From contig CAYXAA010000026.1 of the NCBI GenBank assembly GCA_964462985.1, positions 3,550-67,549 of the forward strand: 64,000 nucleotides of DNA, given 5' to 3'. Of this stretch, positions 1 to 8,730 are shown piece after piece. The translations under genes were made by a program, and so were the position numbers. The DNA comes from CAYXAA01 sp964462985. Lineage in GTDB: Bacteria; Pseudomonadota; Alphaproteobacteria; Rhizobiales; Stappiaceae. The notes under the pieces are model-generated. The model saw nothing but the letters and a program-made list of their open reading frames with translations. It searched no databases and was not told where the DNA came from. The first letter of the stretch is position 1, and the number at the start of each line of letters is the position of its first letter.

Positions 1-655
1 TCAGCACATCGACCCGCGAGCGCAGCAGCTCGATGAAACTCAGAAACAGGCTGCGGTTGAGTCCGTCCTTGTAGAGATCCTGCGGATCGACGTTTGAGGT
101 GGCCACCACGACGACACCGGCGTCGAACAACCGGGTGAACAGGCGGCCAAGGATCATAGCGTCGGCGATATCCGTAACCGAGAACTCGTCGAAGCACAGC
201 AGCCGAGTCTCCTCGGCAATCGCAGCCGCGACCGGTGGAATCGGATCGTCACCCTTGAGCCTACCAGTCTTGATCGCCTGGCGGGCGGCGTGGATCCGCT
301 CGTGTACATCGGCCATGAACTCGTGGAAGTGGACCCGCCGCTTACGATTGGGCGCAGCGACCTGAAAGAAGAAGTCCATCAGCATCGTCTTGCCGCGGCC
401 GACCGAGCCCCAGATGTATAGGCCCTTTACCGGTGCGGTCGCGTCGCGGCGCTTGCCGAACAGCCAGCCGAGCGCGCTCTTCTTTGATGCGAGCCGGGTT
501 TCGACCAGCCTCGCATTGAGCCGGTCGAGCGCCCCGACGACCGCAAGCTGCGCCGGGTCGGACTCGATCTCGCCGTCGGCGACGAGCTGGCGGTAGTGGT
601 CGGCGACGAGCGGCACGACGGGCGTGCCGGCCAGTGAGGTGGAACGTTCGATCAT
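1..655 (-). CDS. zapE: Cell division protein ZapE / AFG1-family ATPase (3' end outside window)
   Basis: The first 218 residues are visible; the gene reads off the left edge of the window, so the C-terminus is missing. Reverse-strand translation from the ATG at 655 gives a P-loop ATPase with Walker A GSVGRGKT at about residues 83-90 and Walker B LLCFDEF at about 152-158, followed by a TSN (sensor-type) segment near 187. The RRVHFHEFMADVHERIH stretch between them is characteristic of the AFG1/LACE1/ZapE family. Family members are single-domain AAA-type ATPases of about 350-400 residues; the E. coli member associates with the Z-ring late in constriction, and the mitochondrial homologue acts in protein turnover. 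No partner genes are visible on its downstream side. Confidence 0.93.
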   Translation of the reverse strand, partial: MIERSTSLAGTPVVPLVADHYRQLVADGEIESDPAQLAVVGALDRLNARLVETRLASKKSALGWLFGKRRDATAPVKGLYIWGSVGRGKTMLMDFFFQVAAPNRKRRVHFHEFMADVHERIHAARQAIKTGRLKGDDPIPPVAAAIAEETRLLCFDEFSVTDIADAMILGRLFTRLFDAGVVVVATSNVDPQDLYKDGLNRSLFLSFIELLRSRVDVL

Positions 656-745
656 CCGAGAGATCTTTGTGCCCGCGATGGCTGAGGCGGAGCGAACGCA
701 GATGAGCCGTCCGGATGCGGAGGATGGCTCATGGAGTCCTGCAGC

Positions 746-1165
746 TCATTTCGGCGACACCGGTGCGGCGGGCTCCAGAAAGGCGGCGTCTACCGGAACC
801 TGCAGGCCCGTCGCAAGGCGATTGGTCTCGCTCGCCATTCCAACGACCGCCAGGAGTTCACCGAGCTGCACGTCGGTCATACCCTTGGCCCGAGCCGCCG
901 CAATATGCGAGCGGATGCAATAGTCGCAGCCGTTTACGATGGACACGGCGACATAGATCAATTCCTTGACCAACGGATCGAGAGCGCCCGGCGCCATGAC
1001 CGCCTTGAGGCTTTCCCAGGTGCGCTCCATCAAGGCGGGGTCATTGGCGAGCACACGCCAGAAATTGTTGACGAACTCCGTATCGCGCGTCGTCCTGATA
1101 TCCGCGACAACGCGCGCGGCCGCCTCCGGCAGTTCGCCGTCGCTGAGCACCGGCCAAACCGACAT
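746..1165 (-). CDS. Carboxymuconolactone decarboxylase / AhpD-like family protein
   Basis: Protein of 139 residues with an all-helical CMD-like pattern. The motif NGCDYCIRSH carries the CxxC and downstream histidine seen in AhpD-like peroxidase-coupling proteins, so a thiol redox role is more likely than true decarboxylation. The frame stays open further upstream, but the ATG at 1165 is preceded by AAGGGG at a spacing of six, and the conserved part begins just after it; ATGs at 1171 and 1204 are alternatives. It lies alone between zapE and the Omp19-like lipoprotein, all on the minus strand. Substrate and partner are not evident from context. Confidence 0.82.
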   Translation of the reverse strand: MSVWPVLSDGELPEAAARVVADIRTTRDTEFVNNFWRVLANDPALMERTWESLKAVMAPGALDPLVKELIYVAVSIVNGCDYCIRSHIAAARAKGMTDVQLGELLAVVGMASETNRLATGLQVPVDAAFLEPAAPVSPK

Positions 1166-1234
1166 CACCATCCCCTTGATCTGACAGCTTCGGATTTCGA
1201 TCACATTGCCGCGGAGCGGCGGCTTACGGCGCGC

Positions 1235-1759
1235 CTAACGAAACACTGAGATCGCCGATCCGGTCGTGGTTTGACCGTTGAACCTCTCCGGCGCAGAATT
1301 GTAAAGCTGCGCTATCGTGGCACCGGTGTCGTCCTTGAGCACAACCTGTTTGCCGTTCAGATCCCAAGCGGAGACCTTCTGCAGGGCCGGCGAACCACAA
1401 CCCCGCGAGTTTGCCCGATAGCCGCCGCTCCACGTCGTGAGCGTCATGAACAGTTTGCAGTTGTCGCTGCCGGAAACGACAGTCCAGCCGCCGAGCATGT
1501 CGGACCGGCCAATTTCCTTCGCGTCGGGTGGCGGACTCGCGGGCGCGGCCGGGACATTCGCGACCTGCGTCTGCTCCAGCGGCTCCTGCTCGACCGGGGT
1601 TTCCGTGGCGGGCAGATCAAGCGGCTGCAATGGTCCGCTGGCGACCGGAGGCGTCGGCGTCGCCGGCAGGGGCGCTGGCCGGCTGTAGCCGAAGCGCTGG
1701 CAGCCGGCGGCCGAGACCGCAAGAACAGCAAGGACCGCGAAAGAAATGTGCCGATTCAT
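1235..1759 (-). CDS. Outer-membrane lipoprotein of the Inh/Omp19 protease-inhibitor family
   Basis: Protein of 174 residues. A short hydrophobic signal ends in a lipobox-like SAAGC with the acylated cysteine at about residue 20. A Pro/Ala/Glu-rich linker (about 28-80) follows, then a C-terminal beta-barrel-like domain (about 85-174) with the motifs GGWTV, CKLFMTLT and SRGC and a cysteine pair as in AprI/Inh inhibitors and Brucella Omp19. Known members inhibit metallo- or serine proteases, and Omp19 is an outer-membrane lipoprotein. The lipobox is weak (Ala instead of Leu at -3), so lipidation is an inference. A GGAGAGGAAGGG purine run lies upstream of the ATG. Confidence 0.84.
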   Translation of the reverse strand: MNRHISFAVLAVLAVSAAGCQRFGYSRPAPLPATPTPPVASGPLQPLDLPATETPVEQEPLEQTQVANVPAAPASPPPDAKEIGRSDMLGGWTVVSGSDNCKLFMTLTTWSGGYRANSRGCGSPALQKVSAWDLNGKQVVLKDDTGATIAQLYNSAPERFNGQTTTGSAISVFR

Positions 1760-1809
1760 AATGGAAATACCCTTCCTCTCCTCCGGCGCGGCGTCCGTGT
1801 GCCCCTATT

Positions 1810-1839
1810 CGGGTAGAAACGAATGCCGCATCCTGTCAA
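1810..1839 (-). promoter_or_regulatory. Candidate sigma-70 promoter of the Omp19-like lipoprotein gene
   Basis: On the minus strand a perfect TTGACA (1839-1834) is followed after 18 bp by TACCCG (1815-1810). The -35 is consensus and the -10 is weak. The predicted start lies roughly 45 bp before the ATG at 1759. Confidence 0.4.
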
Positions 1840-2262
1840 GTTACGGGATCGGACCCGCCGCGAACAGCCGGCGAACGCAGAATTCCGCCCGGACCGGCCA
1901 ACATCGGAGCGGAAGACACGTGCTTACCGGTCTGCAGCCCGAATAACGCGCGAAACCGGCCATAGCACCCCGAATGAGCCGAATTGCGACATTGAACGCG
2001 ATGATCATCAATTCCTTCAGGACGGGCCGTTTACGTGATCGGACGGGCCGCCGAGTGCCAGTTGCGGGCTTTCCCTGATCTGCAGGATGATCGCGGTCAG
2101 GCCTCACCTCCCGGGGGTCTGATCGTGACTTCAAGCGAAGTCCAACAGGCGTCGAAGGGCGCATTAACCGCGCGAACTGGCCGCAGCGTTACCGCGCGCC
2201 CCGCATGGGGGGAACGGCCGCGTCCGTGAGGGGGGCGGAGCCTGACCTACGAGGAGACGGAG

Positions 2263-2290
2263 TTGACCTTCGCGGAGAACGGCTTAAGTA
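2263..2290 (+). promoter_or_regulatory. Candidate sigma-70 promoter of the MAPEG gene
   Basis: TTGACC (2263-2268), a 16-bp spacer and TAAGTA (2285-2290) lie about 35 bp upstream of the GTG start at 2325. Confidence 0.42.
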
Positions 2291-2324
2291 GAAACCAGCC
2301 GCGCTTCGCAACCTGCCAGACCGG

Positions 2325-2711
2325 GTGCTCCACGTGCCGTTCTCCGTTTGGTGCATTCTTGCCGCCGGCGTCCTGCCAATCCTGGCGGCCGCTCCAGCAA
2401 AGTTCTCGCGAGACTTCTCCAATGCCTATCCGCGCGACCCGGCGTTCTGGGCGAGCGGCTTCCGGGCGCGCGCCGCGGCCGCTCAGGCCAATGGGTTCGA
2501 AGCCTTCCCACTGTTCGCGATCTCGGTGATCGTCGGCCTCGGCCAGGGCGGCGACCCTGCTTGGATCGATCGGCTCGCCGGGCTCTTCATCGGTCTTCGC
2601 GTCATCTATATCGTCTGTTACTGGACCAACCGGCCGTCGCATCGGTCTCTGGTCTGGGCGCTGGCCTTCCTGACCACGCTGGCGATTTTCTCCAGTCCGG
2701 TGTGGAGCTGA
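2325..2711 (+). CDS. MAPEG-family integral membrane protein
   Basis: Protein of 128 residues with four predicted membrane segments. The N-terminal segment FSVWCILAAGVLPIL is followed by a conserved-type loop with AxANxFEAFP (family pattern for MAPEG, eicosanoid and glutathione metabolism membrane proteins), then LFIGLRVIYIVCYW and a terminal hydrophobic helix. Bacterial members of this size are common in proteobacteria and mostly uncharacterised; glutathione-dependent activity is known only for some relatives. The start is GTG at 2325, with a second GTG at 2334 as an alternative. It is followed in the same direction, after 244 bp, by an acyltransferase-like gene. Confidence 0.82.
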   Translation: MLHVPFSVWCILAAGVLPILAAAPAKFSRDFSNAYPRDPAFWASGFRARAAAAQANGFEAFPLFAISVIVGLGQGGDPAWIDRLAGLFIGLRVIYIVCYWTNRPSHRSLVWALAFLTTLAIFSSPVWS

Positions 2712-2955
2712 CCCTGATGGAGTTCGGATCAGGGTCCCAAGAGCCGTCATGCGCAAGACGACTGGTCAAAGGGGCCTTGACGGCCTCCGGCTCATTCGGC
2801 TCACACTATACGGAAGATCCCGCCGACCCCACTTCGGCAACCGTCATCCAAATGCCGGAAACTTTGTTCAAGGATGACATCGCCCGGCGAAACATCCGAC
2901 ATCGCGTCGCCACTGGCGCCGCGTCCCTGACCGTCGCAACGGATCGGAGCGCAAA

Positions 2956-3870
2956 GTGAAGCCAAGCGCCAGAAGTTTCGCTGACGTCCTGAGTCGGCGG
3001 TCTTCCGTTACCGACCTCGCAGATGCGCCGACGCTGCACATCGTCGACCAGCTGATCGCCGAGCGGGGCCGGAAGGTGATGTCGACGCCCTGGTGGCCAC
3101 TGGTGCGGCCTCTGGCCAACTATGTGCTGCGCTATCACGACGCCGTGGCAATGGCCGACCGCATCGCTCCGATGTCGGCCGAAGATGCCTTCACCTATCT
3201 GAGCGAGCTTCTCAGGCTGAAGGTTGTCGCCCGCAATGCCGACCGCCTGCCGGAGACCGGCAAGGTCGTCATCGTGAGCAATCACCCCACCGGAATTGCC
3301 GACGGCGTTGCCCTGTTCGATGCCGTGAAGCCGCGTCGGCGCGACCTCTCGATCTTCGCCAACCGCGACGCCATCCGGATCAATCCGCGCTTCGCCGACA
3401 TGATTGTTCCGGTTGAATGGCGCGACGACTTCAAGAGCCGTGAGAAAACGCGGGAAACCTTGCGGCTGTCTTCACGTGCCTTTGCCACCGAGCGTGCCGT
3501 CGCACTGTTTCCCTCCGGACGGCTCGCCTATTGGCACGAAGGCCGGCTTACCGAACGGCCTTGGATGACGTCGGCCCTGGCGCTTGCCCGCAAATATGAT
3601 GCCCCGATTGTGCCGATACACATGGGAGGGCGCAACTCGGGGCTGTTCTACTTCCTTGCCCGGGTATCGACCGAACTGCGCGACATGACCGTGTTCAACG
3701 AGCTGCTCAACAAGCGCAACGCAACGTTCACGGTCAATTTCGGCAAACCGATCGCCCCCGAGACGCTGGATGGCGATCTCGCCGAGTTGACCTCCGCACT
3801 GCGGGTGCACTGCGCAGAAACCTTGGCCAAGGATCCGGATGCCGTGTTCACGCCGCCCCCGAGCGTGTGA
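2956..3870 (+). CDS. Lysophospholipid acyltransferase-like (PlsC superfamily) protein
   Basis: Protein of 304 residues from a GTG start. The acyltransferase block I is NHPTGIADG (about residues 112-120), a variant of NHx4D in which His and Asp are separated by five residues; block III appears as FPSGRL (about 182-187) where classical PlsC has FPEGTR. This variant is typical of a PlsC-like branch in alphaproteobacteria annotated as 1-acylglycerol-3-phosphate or ornithine-lipid-type acyltransferases. The acyl acceptor cannot be assigned. No membrane segment is obvious, so peripheral membrane binding is likely. It converges with the deacetylase gene 33 bp downstream. Confidence 0.78.
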   Translation: MKPSARSFADVLSRRSSVTDLADAPTLHIVDQLIAERGRKVMSTPWWPLVRPLANYVLRYHDAVAMADRIAPMSAEDAFTYLSELLRLKVVARNADRLPETGKVVIVSNHPTGIADGVALFDAVKPRRRDLSIFANRDAIRINPRFADMIVPVEWRDDFKSREKTRETLRLSSRAFATERAVALFPSGRLAYWHEGRLTERPWMTSALALARKYDAPIVPIHMGGRNSGLFYFLARVSTELRDMTVFNELLNKRNATFTVNFGKPIAPETLDGDLAELTSALRVHCAETLAKDPDAVFTPPPSV

Positions 3871-3903
3871 CGCTTGCCCGAGCGACGGCGGCCCGCCGAC
3901 AGA

Positions 3904-5073
3904 TCACCGCGGTGCGGCGGCGCGATCGATCGAGGCACTGACGGGAATAAGCTGCAGTCCCCGCTGTTCGAGGTCCCGTGACCAATCGGCGAGTTGATCG
4001 ACAGTGACCGGGAGCGCGGAGGCTACACCTACGGCTACTCCCTGGGCGCGGGCAATGCCCTCGAGTTGAAGCAATCGTGACAATATCTGCTCCTGTCGAG
4101 GCACTTCGTCTATCACGACGTCCGCCTTGGCAAATGGCGTTTGACTGGCTTCGGCCAGCGCTCCGGCGCGGCTGCGCGACGATGAGCCGTCGTCGAGGAA
4201 CATCAAGCCACGGCGGTTGAGCTCGGCAAGCAGCCCGGACATTGCGTCCTCAGACGAGGTGAAGCGTGCACCCATGTAGTTGACCACACCGACATAGTTG
4301 GTCAGGCGGCTGAGCAGCCACGCGAGCCTGTCCTCGATCTGGTTGTGGTCGAGATTGACGAGAAGCGTGTGCGGTCCCGGATCGTTGTCTGGAAAGTCGA
4401 ACGGTTCCAGCGGCAGCTGCAGCAGCAATTCGTGGCCGGATTGGCGGGCACGCTGCATCCAGCGATCGAGGCTCGCCCCATAGGGTGCAAAGGCGAGCGT
4501 CATGTCGGCCGGAAGTCTTTCGATGGCGTTCTGCGTACCGGTCTGCGAAAGGCCGAGGCCTCCGACCACGATGGCGATCTTCGGTACCGACACATAGGAA
4601 CTGTCGGCCGGGCGAGCGTAAACATCGAGCGGCCGCAGGCCGCGGTCCGAAACGATCGGGAGCGGCCCGTAAGGGCCAGGCTCGATGACCCTGGCGTCGG
4701 GTCGGATTGACAGGGACAATGGCCGTATGAGTGACTCTGCTTCCGCCTCCCCGCCCTCGGACGGCGCCATCTCGAAGCGTGGACCGAGCGCAGCAGCCCT
4801 GTCGCCGTCAGAGTCTCCGACGGGATCATCGGCGCCGACGGAGGGCCGGATCTCGACAACTCCGATGTCGCGGGCGGTCACACCCTCTAACGAACGCTCA
4901 AGACGCACCACGGCCGTCGGCTCACCACCGAGCGGATCGTCGACAAGACTGATCCACACCAGCGGGGTGGTCACGAGAAGCGCTAGGAATCCGGCGCCGA
5001 TCAGCCCGAGCGGTAGCCGCAGAAATTTCCGTTTGCCCAATCCGAGCGGAGCGGAAAGATCATTCGCCGCCAT
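3904..5073 (-). CDS. Divergent polysaccharide deacetylase family protein (YibQ-like)
   Basis: Protein of 389 residues. A single N-terminal membrane anchor (about 20-45) is followed by a low-complexity periplasmic linker (about 50-150) and then a NodB-like divergent deacetylase domain (about 165-380). Landmarks are KIAIVVGGLGLS, LAFAPYG, LLQLPLEP, GVVNYMGARFTS and FLDDGSSSRS. It is the last gene of the minus-strand envC-ctpA run, 110 bp after ctpA, and the same order occurs in many alphaproteobacteria. A role in peptidoglycan or septum processing is inferred from that context; no substrate is established. In several relatives an RppH-type NUDIX gene follows, but none is present here. Confidence 0.86.
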   Translation of the reverse strand: MAANDLSAPLGLGKRKFLRLPLGLIGAGFLALLVTTPLVWISLVDDPLGGEPTAVVRLERSLEGVTARDIGVVEIRPSVGADDPVGDSDGDRAAALGPRFEMAPSEGGEAEAESLIRPLSLSIRPDARVIEPGPYGPLPIVSDRGLRPLDVYARPADSSYVSVPKIAIVVGGLGLSQTGTQNAIERLPADMTLAFAPYGASLDRWMQRARQSGHELLLQLPLEPFDFPDNDPGPHTLLVNLDHNQIEDRLAWLLSRLTNYVGVVNYMGARFTSSEDAMSGLLAELNRRGLMFLDDGSSSRSRAGALAEASQTPFAKADVVIDEVPRQEQILSRLLQLEGIARAQGVAVGVASALPVTVDQLADWSRDLEQRGLQLIPVSASIDRAAAPR

Positions 5074-5137
5074 TGTCGATCATCAAGCCCCGGTTGCGCC
5101 GCTCCTTCCCTTGAGGTCCGGCAGGATAGTTTCGGCA

Positions 5138-5177
5138 AGGAAACCCCGCGCTCCGGCTTCATAACCGGGGCGCGGGG
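5138..5177 (-). terminator. Hairpin after ctpA, possible partial terminator
   Basis: A 13-bp stem with one G-U pair (5144-5156 with 5165-5177) and an 8-nt loop sits just after the ctpA stop on the minus strand, followed by TTTCCTT. The T-tract is imperfect, so it may attenuate rather than stop transcription into the deacetylase gene. Confidence 0.5.
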
Positions 5178-5183
5178 GCACCG

Positions 5184-6518
5184 TCAGTTGTTCTGCACGT
5201 CGGCCTTCTTGCCACCATTCGGCGGGAACGCACTGTTGGCCTGAACGCCGCGCAGCAGGTCGAGCGCGAGCTTGAGCTGGGTGTCGTCCTTTGGATCCGG
5301 CGGCACATAGGCCTGGCTGCCCGAACCCTCTTCGCCGTCACCTTCCAGGTGGCCGCGGAGGCCCGCCTCGCCATCCGTTTCGGCCCTGCCCTTGAAATCG
5401 TCGGGCAGCTTCTGCAGCGCCTCGATGTCCGGCGTGATACCCTTGGCCTGGATCGAGGTACCTGACGGCGTATAGTAGCGCGCCGTGGTCAGACGAATGG
5501 CCCCGTTGGCTCCCAGTGGGATGATCGTCTGCACCGATCCCTTGCCGAAGGACCGGGTACCGAGGATCGTGGCGCGGCGATGGTCCTGCAGAGCGCCGGC
5601 GACGATTTCCGATGCGGAGGCCGAGCCGCCGTTCATCAACACGATCAGCGGCGCGCCGCCGGTCAAGTCACCACTGCGAGCGTTATAACGCTGTGTCTCG
5701 TCGGCGTTGCGGCCACGGGTCGAAACGATCTCCCCGCGCTCGAGGAAAGCGTCGGAAACGGAGATCGCCTGGTCGAGCAGGCCGCCCGGATTGTTGCGCA
5801 GATCGAGCACGTAGCCCTTGAGCTTGTCTTTGCCGATCTCCTTCGAAAGCGACTCGATCGCCTGCTTCAGCCCGTCGTAGGTCTGCTCGTTGAACTGCGT
5901 GATGCGGATGTAACCGACGTTATCCTCGACGCGGCTGCGCACGGAGGTGATGCGGATCACGTCCCGGGTGATGTTGACCTTGATGGGTTCGGCCACGCCC
6001 TCACGACGGATGGTCAACTCGATGTCGGTCTTGACCGGACCACGCATCTTCTCGACGGCCTGCGACAGGGTGAGACCCTGTACCTGCTCGCCGTCGAGAT
6101 GGGTGATCATGTCACCGGCCAGGATGCCTGCCTTGGCCGCCGGTGTATCGTCGATCGGGGTGACGACCTTGACGAGGCCGTCTTCCATCGTGACCTCGAT
6201 GCCGAGACCGCCAAACTCGCCGCGGGTCTGCACCTGCATGTCGCGGAAGCTCTTCGGCGAAAGATAGCTCGAATGGGGGTCAAGCGAGGAAAGCATCCCG
6301 TTGATCGCCGACTCGACCAGCGCCGCATCGTCAGGCACCTCGACATAGTCGGACCGGACACGCTCGAACACGTCGCCGAACAGATTGAGCTGCCGGTAGG
6401 TATCGGAGGCGGCGGCAATCGCCTCGCTGCCCATCCTCACCGGCACCTGCGAAAGGGTGGTCGCCGCGGTCGCACCGACCACCACGCCAACCAGCAAGAG
6501 CGAAGCTTTCCGAATCAT
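5184..6518 (-). CDS. ctpA: Carboxyl-terminal processing protease, S41 family
   Basis: Protein of 444 residues with an N-terminal signal or anchor (MIRKASLLLVGVVVGATAA), a PDZ domain (about 80-170; LGIEV then GDMITHLDGE) and the tail-specific protease core. The Ser-Lys dyad is visible: GGSASASEI (about residue 296) and FGKGSVQ (about 320). It acts in the periplasm, cleaving C-termini of envelope proteins or hydrolases. The ATG at 6518 overlaps the envC stop as ATGA, which fixes the start and indicates translational coupling; a frame beginning 12 codons earlier is rejected for that reason. The C-terminal 60 residues are Gly/Glu-rich and variable. Confidence 0.95.
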   Translation of the reverse strand: MIRKASLLLVGVVVGATAATTLSQVPVRMGSEAIAAASDTYRQLNLFGDVFERVRSDYVEVPDDAALVESAINGMLSSLDPHSSYLSPKSFRDMQVQTRGEFGGLGIEVTMEDGLVKVVTPIDDTPAAKAGILAGDMITHLDGEQVQGLTLSQAVEKMRGPVKTDIELTIRREGVAEPIKVNITRDVIRITSVRSRVEDNVGYIRITQFNEQTYDGLKQAIESLSKEIGKDKLKGYVLDLRNNPGGLLDQAISVSDAFLERGEIVSTRGRNADETQRYNARSGDLTGGAPLIVLMNGGSASASEIVAGALQDHRRATILGTRSFGKGSVQTIIPLGANGAIRLTTARYYTPSGTSIQAKGITPDIEALQKLPDDFKGRAETDGEAGLRGHLEGDGEEGSGSQAYVPPDPKDDTQLKLALDLLRGVQANSAFPPNGGKKADVQNN

Positions 6519-7873
6519 CCGCGGCCCTTCTCGTTGTCGGCCCGATCCCACCAAGGCGTGGGATCAATCGCGCTGCCGTCTTTCCTAAATTCGACGTAGA
6601 GCACCGGCTGCGTCGCGCCAAGATCCAATGTGGCGGCGCTGGCAAGGCGGGTCTCGCCCATGACCGCCACCGGCTCTCCGGCGAGCACGAACTGTCCCAG
6701 TTCTACGTCAATCCGTTCCATGCCGGCTAGAAGAACATGATATCCATCGCCGGCGTTCAGGATCAAGAGCTGCCCATAGGACCGGAACGGACCGGCGTAG
6801 ACAACCCAACCGTCGGTGGGAGCCACCACCTGAGCTCCGCTGCGTGTCCCGATCGACTCCCCTTGAGTCATACCGCCGAAGCCGTCGTCTTCGCCGAAGC
6901 TGCGGATCGGCGTTCCCGCAACCGGCAACGCCAGGCGGCCTTTGGCGTCGGCGAAGGCAATGGCTGGAGCGAGTCTCCCCGGATCCGCAAACGGGTCCGC
7001 AGAAGGCGCCGCGGCGCGGACCTTCTCGGCCTCGGCTGCCGCCTTCTTCGCCGCCGAGATTTCTTCCTCGAGCGAGGCGATCAATGCCTTGAGTGTCGTG
7101 GCGCGCTCGGCGAGCTCGGCGGCCCTTTGTCTTTCCTGCTCCAACCCGGCCTCGGTAGTCTCGCGCTGGCGCCTCTTCGAGGCAATCAGCAGCTCGACGC
7201 GAGAGCGCTCCTCCTCAAGGCGCGTGGCGTCGGCTGCCAGCCTGTCACGTTCAGCGGCGATTGACGTCTTGAGTCGGCGCAATTCTGCAAGATCACTGGC
7301 GAGTGCTTGTGCCTCGACATGGATCTCCGGCATGACGGCGTTGAGCAGCAGCGCACCGCGCACGGCAGAGAGGGCATCGCTCGGCCGAACCGCGAGCGCG
7401 GGGGGCGGGTTGCCGCCGATCCGCTGCAACGCGGACAGCACCTCCGCAAGAACATCCTGCCGTTCGGCCAGTGATGCACGCACCGTGTCCTCGTTCTCCA
7501 CCAACCTCCGCAGCCGGTCTTCGGTCGCGGACAATTGCCTTTCCAGATTCCTGATCCGCTGCGCCGTGCGCAGGAGGTCCGCATTCAGGGCGTCCTTGTC
7601 CCGGTCGATCGCACGAATCTCACGGGCGATGGCCGCCTGCCGGTCGGCCGATATCTCGATGTCGCGGGTCAGAGTGGCCAGCTCCTCCTCGCGCTGTGCC
7701 TTGCGCGCATCAGGCCCGGTTTCGCCAGTCGCTCCTGCCGCTGCCGCATCCTCGGCCGCGGCACTCGCGCCCGTGGCGGCTGCCAAGCCCACCGCCAGAG
7801 CGAACCTGATCGCGATCCCGGCGGCGCGCAGCGCGCGCGCACGTCTGCTCACCGTTGTGACCCTCAAAGACAT
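6515..7873 (-). CDS. EnvC-like murein hydrolase activator with degenerate LytM (M23) domain
   Basis: Protein of 452 residues: signal peptide (about 15-40), two long coiled coils (about 55-130 and 185-280, heptads rich in E, R, A and L), then a LytM/M23 fold (about 320-440). The metal ligands of active LytM enzymes are absent: HxxxD is replaced by GTRSGA and the terminal HxH by YVE, as in EnvC and DipM-type regulators that activate amidases rather than cut murein. It is coupled by a 4-bp overlap to ctpA and lies 276 bp after rlmH. It probably acts in the periplasm at the division septum, together with an amidase encoded elsewhere. Confidence 0.92.
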   Translation of the reverse strand: MSLRVTTVSRRARALRAAGIAIRFALAVGLAAATGASAAAEDAAAAGATGETGPDARKAQREEELATLTRDIEISADRQAAIAREIRAIDRDKDALNADLLRTAQRIRNLERQLSATEDRLRRLVENEDTVRASLAERQDVLAEVLSALQRIGGNPPPALAVRPSDALSAVRGALLLNAVMPEIHVEAQALASDLAELRRLKTSIAAERDRLAADATRLEEERSRVELLIASKRRQRETTEAGLEQERQRAAELAERATTLKALIASLEEEISAAKKAAAEAEKVRAAAPSADPFADPGRLAPAIAFADAKGRLALPVAGTPIRSFGEDDGFGGMTQGESIGTRSGAQVVAPTDGWVVYAGPFRSYGQLLILNAGDGYHVLLAGMERIDVELGQFVLAGEPVAVMGETRLASAATLDLGATQPVLYVEFRKDGSAIDPTPWWDRADNEKGRG

Positions 7874-8149
7874 TTGCCGGCCGCCCGGACCGCCGAACCA
7901 ACCCGACTCTACCGTGATGTCTTCAAGGATGGCGGACGCGTCTTAACGAATCGTCAACCATGACGGAGCCCGACCTGCCCAACCCTTGGCAACGAACACG
8001 GCTACTGTAGAAATACGGCGGAATACGGGCGATTTCCACGACCACAGCCGGTTCGACATTGGGCCGATTCGCGGGCCGGTCGAAATGATTCTTGCGACTT
8101 CTCACCGACGCGGGAGGGTATTATCGAACACCACCGCCGAGAATTGGCC

Positions 8150-8632
8150 TCAATTGCGATGATACGGATGGCCGCTGAGGATCGTAATTGCCCGATAGAC
8201 CTGCTCGGCGATCAGCACACGGGCGATCTGGTGCGGCCAGGTCATCGGCCCGAGCGCGAGCACGGCGTGCGCCGCGGCAATCAGCGCAGGTCCGTGGCCA
8301 TCAGGCCCGCCGAGCGCGAACGCTACGGCCGGCGCGCCGGTATCCTTCCATGTCTCGAAACTTCTGGCGAAGGTCGAACTCGTCGGTGCCTTGCCGGATT
8401 CGTCTAGCGCTATGAGCAGCACGCCCCTTGGCAGCGCGGCGAGCAGGCTTGCTGCTTCCTCCGCCTTGCGCTGATCGGGTGCCGGTGCGCGGCTCTCGAC
8501 GATCTCGATCTCGTCGACCCCCGTCACGCCAAGTGCACGTCCTGCCTTGCCGATCCGTTCTACGTAGCGGTCGAACAGGGCCCGTTCGGAACCGGCCTTC
8601 AGGCGCCCGATCCCGGCGAAGATTACACGCAT
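8150..8632 (-). CDS. rlmH: 23S rRNA (pseudouridine1915-N3)-methyltransferase RlmH
   Basis: Protein of 160 residues of the SPOUT (trefoil-knot) class. The knot signature FALGGPDGHG (about 103-112) and the canonical C-terminus ending in HPYHRN with preceding IAEQVYRA are present. The enzyme methylates pseudouridine 1915 in helix 69 of 23S rRNA on assembled 70S ribosomes, using SAM. The frame is open for 76 codons upstream, but the ATG at 8632 has GGAGGAGAGG directly before it and starts with the family-typical MRVIFAGIGRLK. It lies 98 bp after rsfS. Confidence 0.96.
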   Translation of the reverse strand: MRVIFAGIGRLKAGSERALFDRYVERIGKAGRALGVTGVDEIEIVESRAPAPDQRKAEEAASLLAALPRGVLLIALDESGKAPTSSTFARSFETWKDTGAPAVAFALGGPDGHGPALIAAAHAVLALGPMTWPHQIARVLIAEQVYRAITILSGHPYHRN

Positions 8633-8730
8633 CCTCTCCTCCGGGCAGATCCCGGCTCGCCAGGGAGTTCCCTGCGCAGCGGACAGGCGTCTCAACGTCT
8701 TCGGATCAACGCCGGGTCCGGCGGCTGACC

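Larger units (their letters stand above)
1760..2324. other. 565-bp intergenic region between divergent omp19-like and MAPEG genes
   Basis: No gene can be supported here. A 107-codon minus-strand frame (1841-2164) has no recognisable domain and no good ribosome-binding site. The stretch contains candidate promoters at both ends, reading outward to the lipoprotein gene and to the MAPEG gene. No strong hairpin, tandem repeat or tRNA was seen. Confidence 0.6.

Noticed and set aside
1841..2164. 107-codon minus-strand frame in the 565-bp gap
   Set aside because: No domain, no good ribosome-binding site, and a promoter candidate for the adjacent gene overlaps its 3' end.
5580..6599. 339-codon plus-strand frame opposite ctpA and envC
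   Set aside because: No family features; ctpA and envC on the minus strand are clear.
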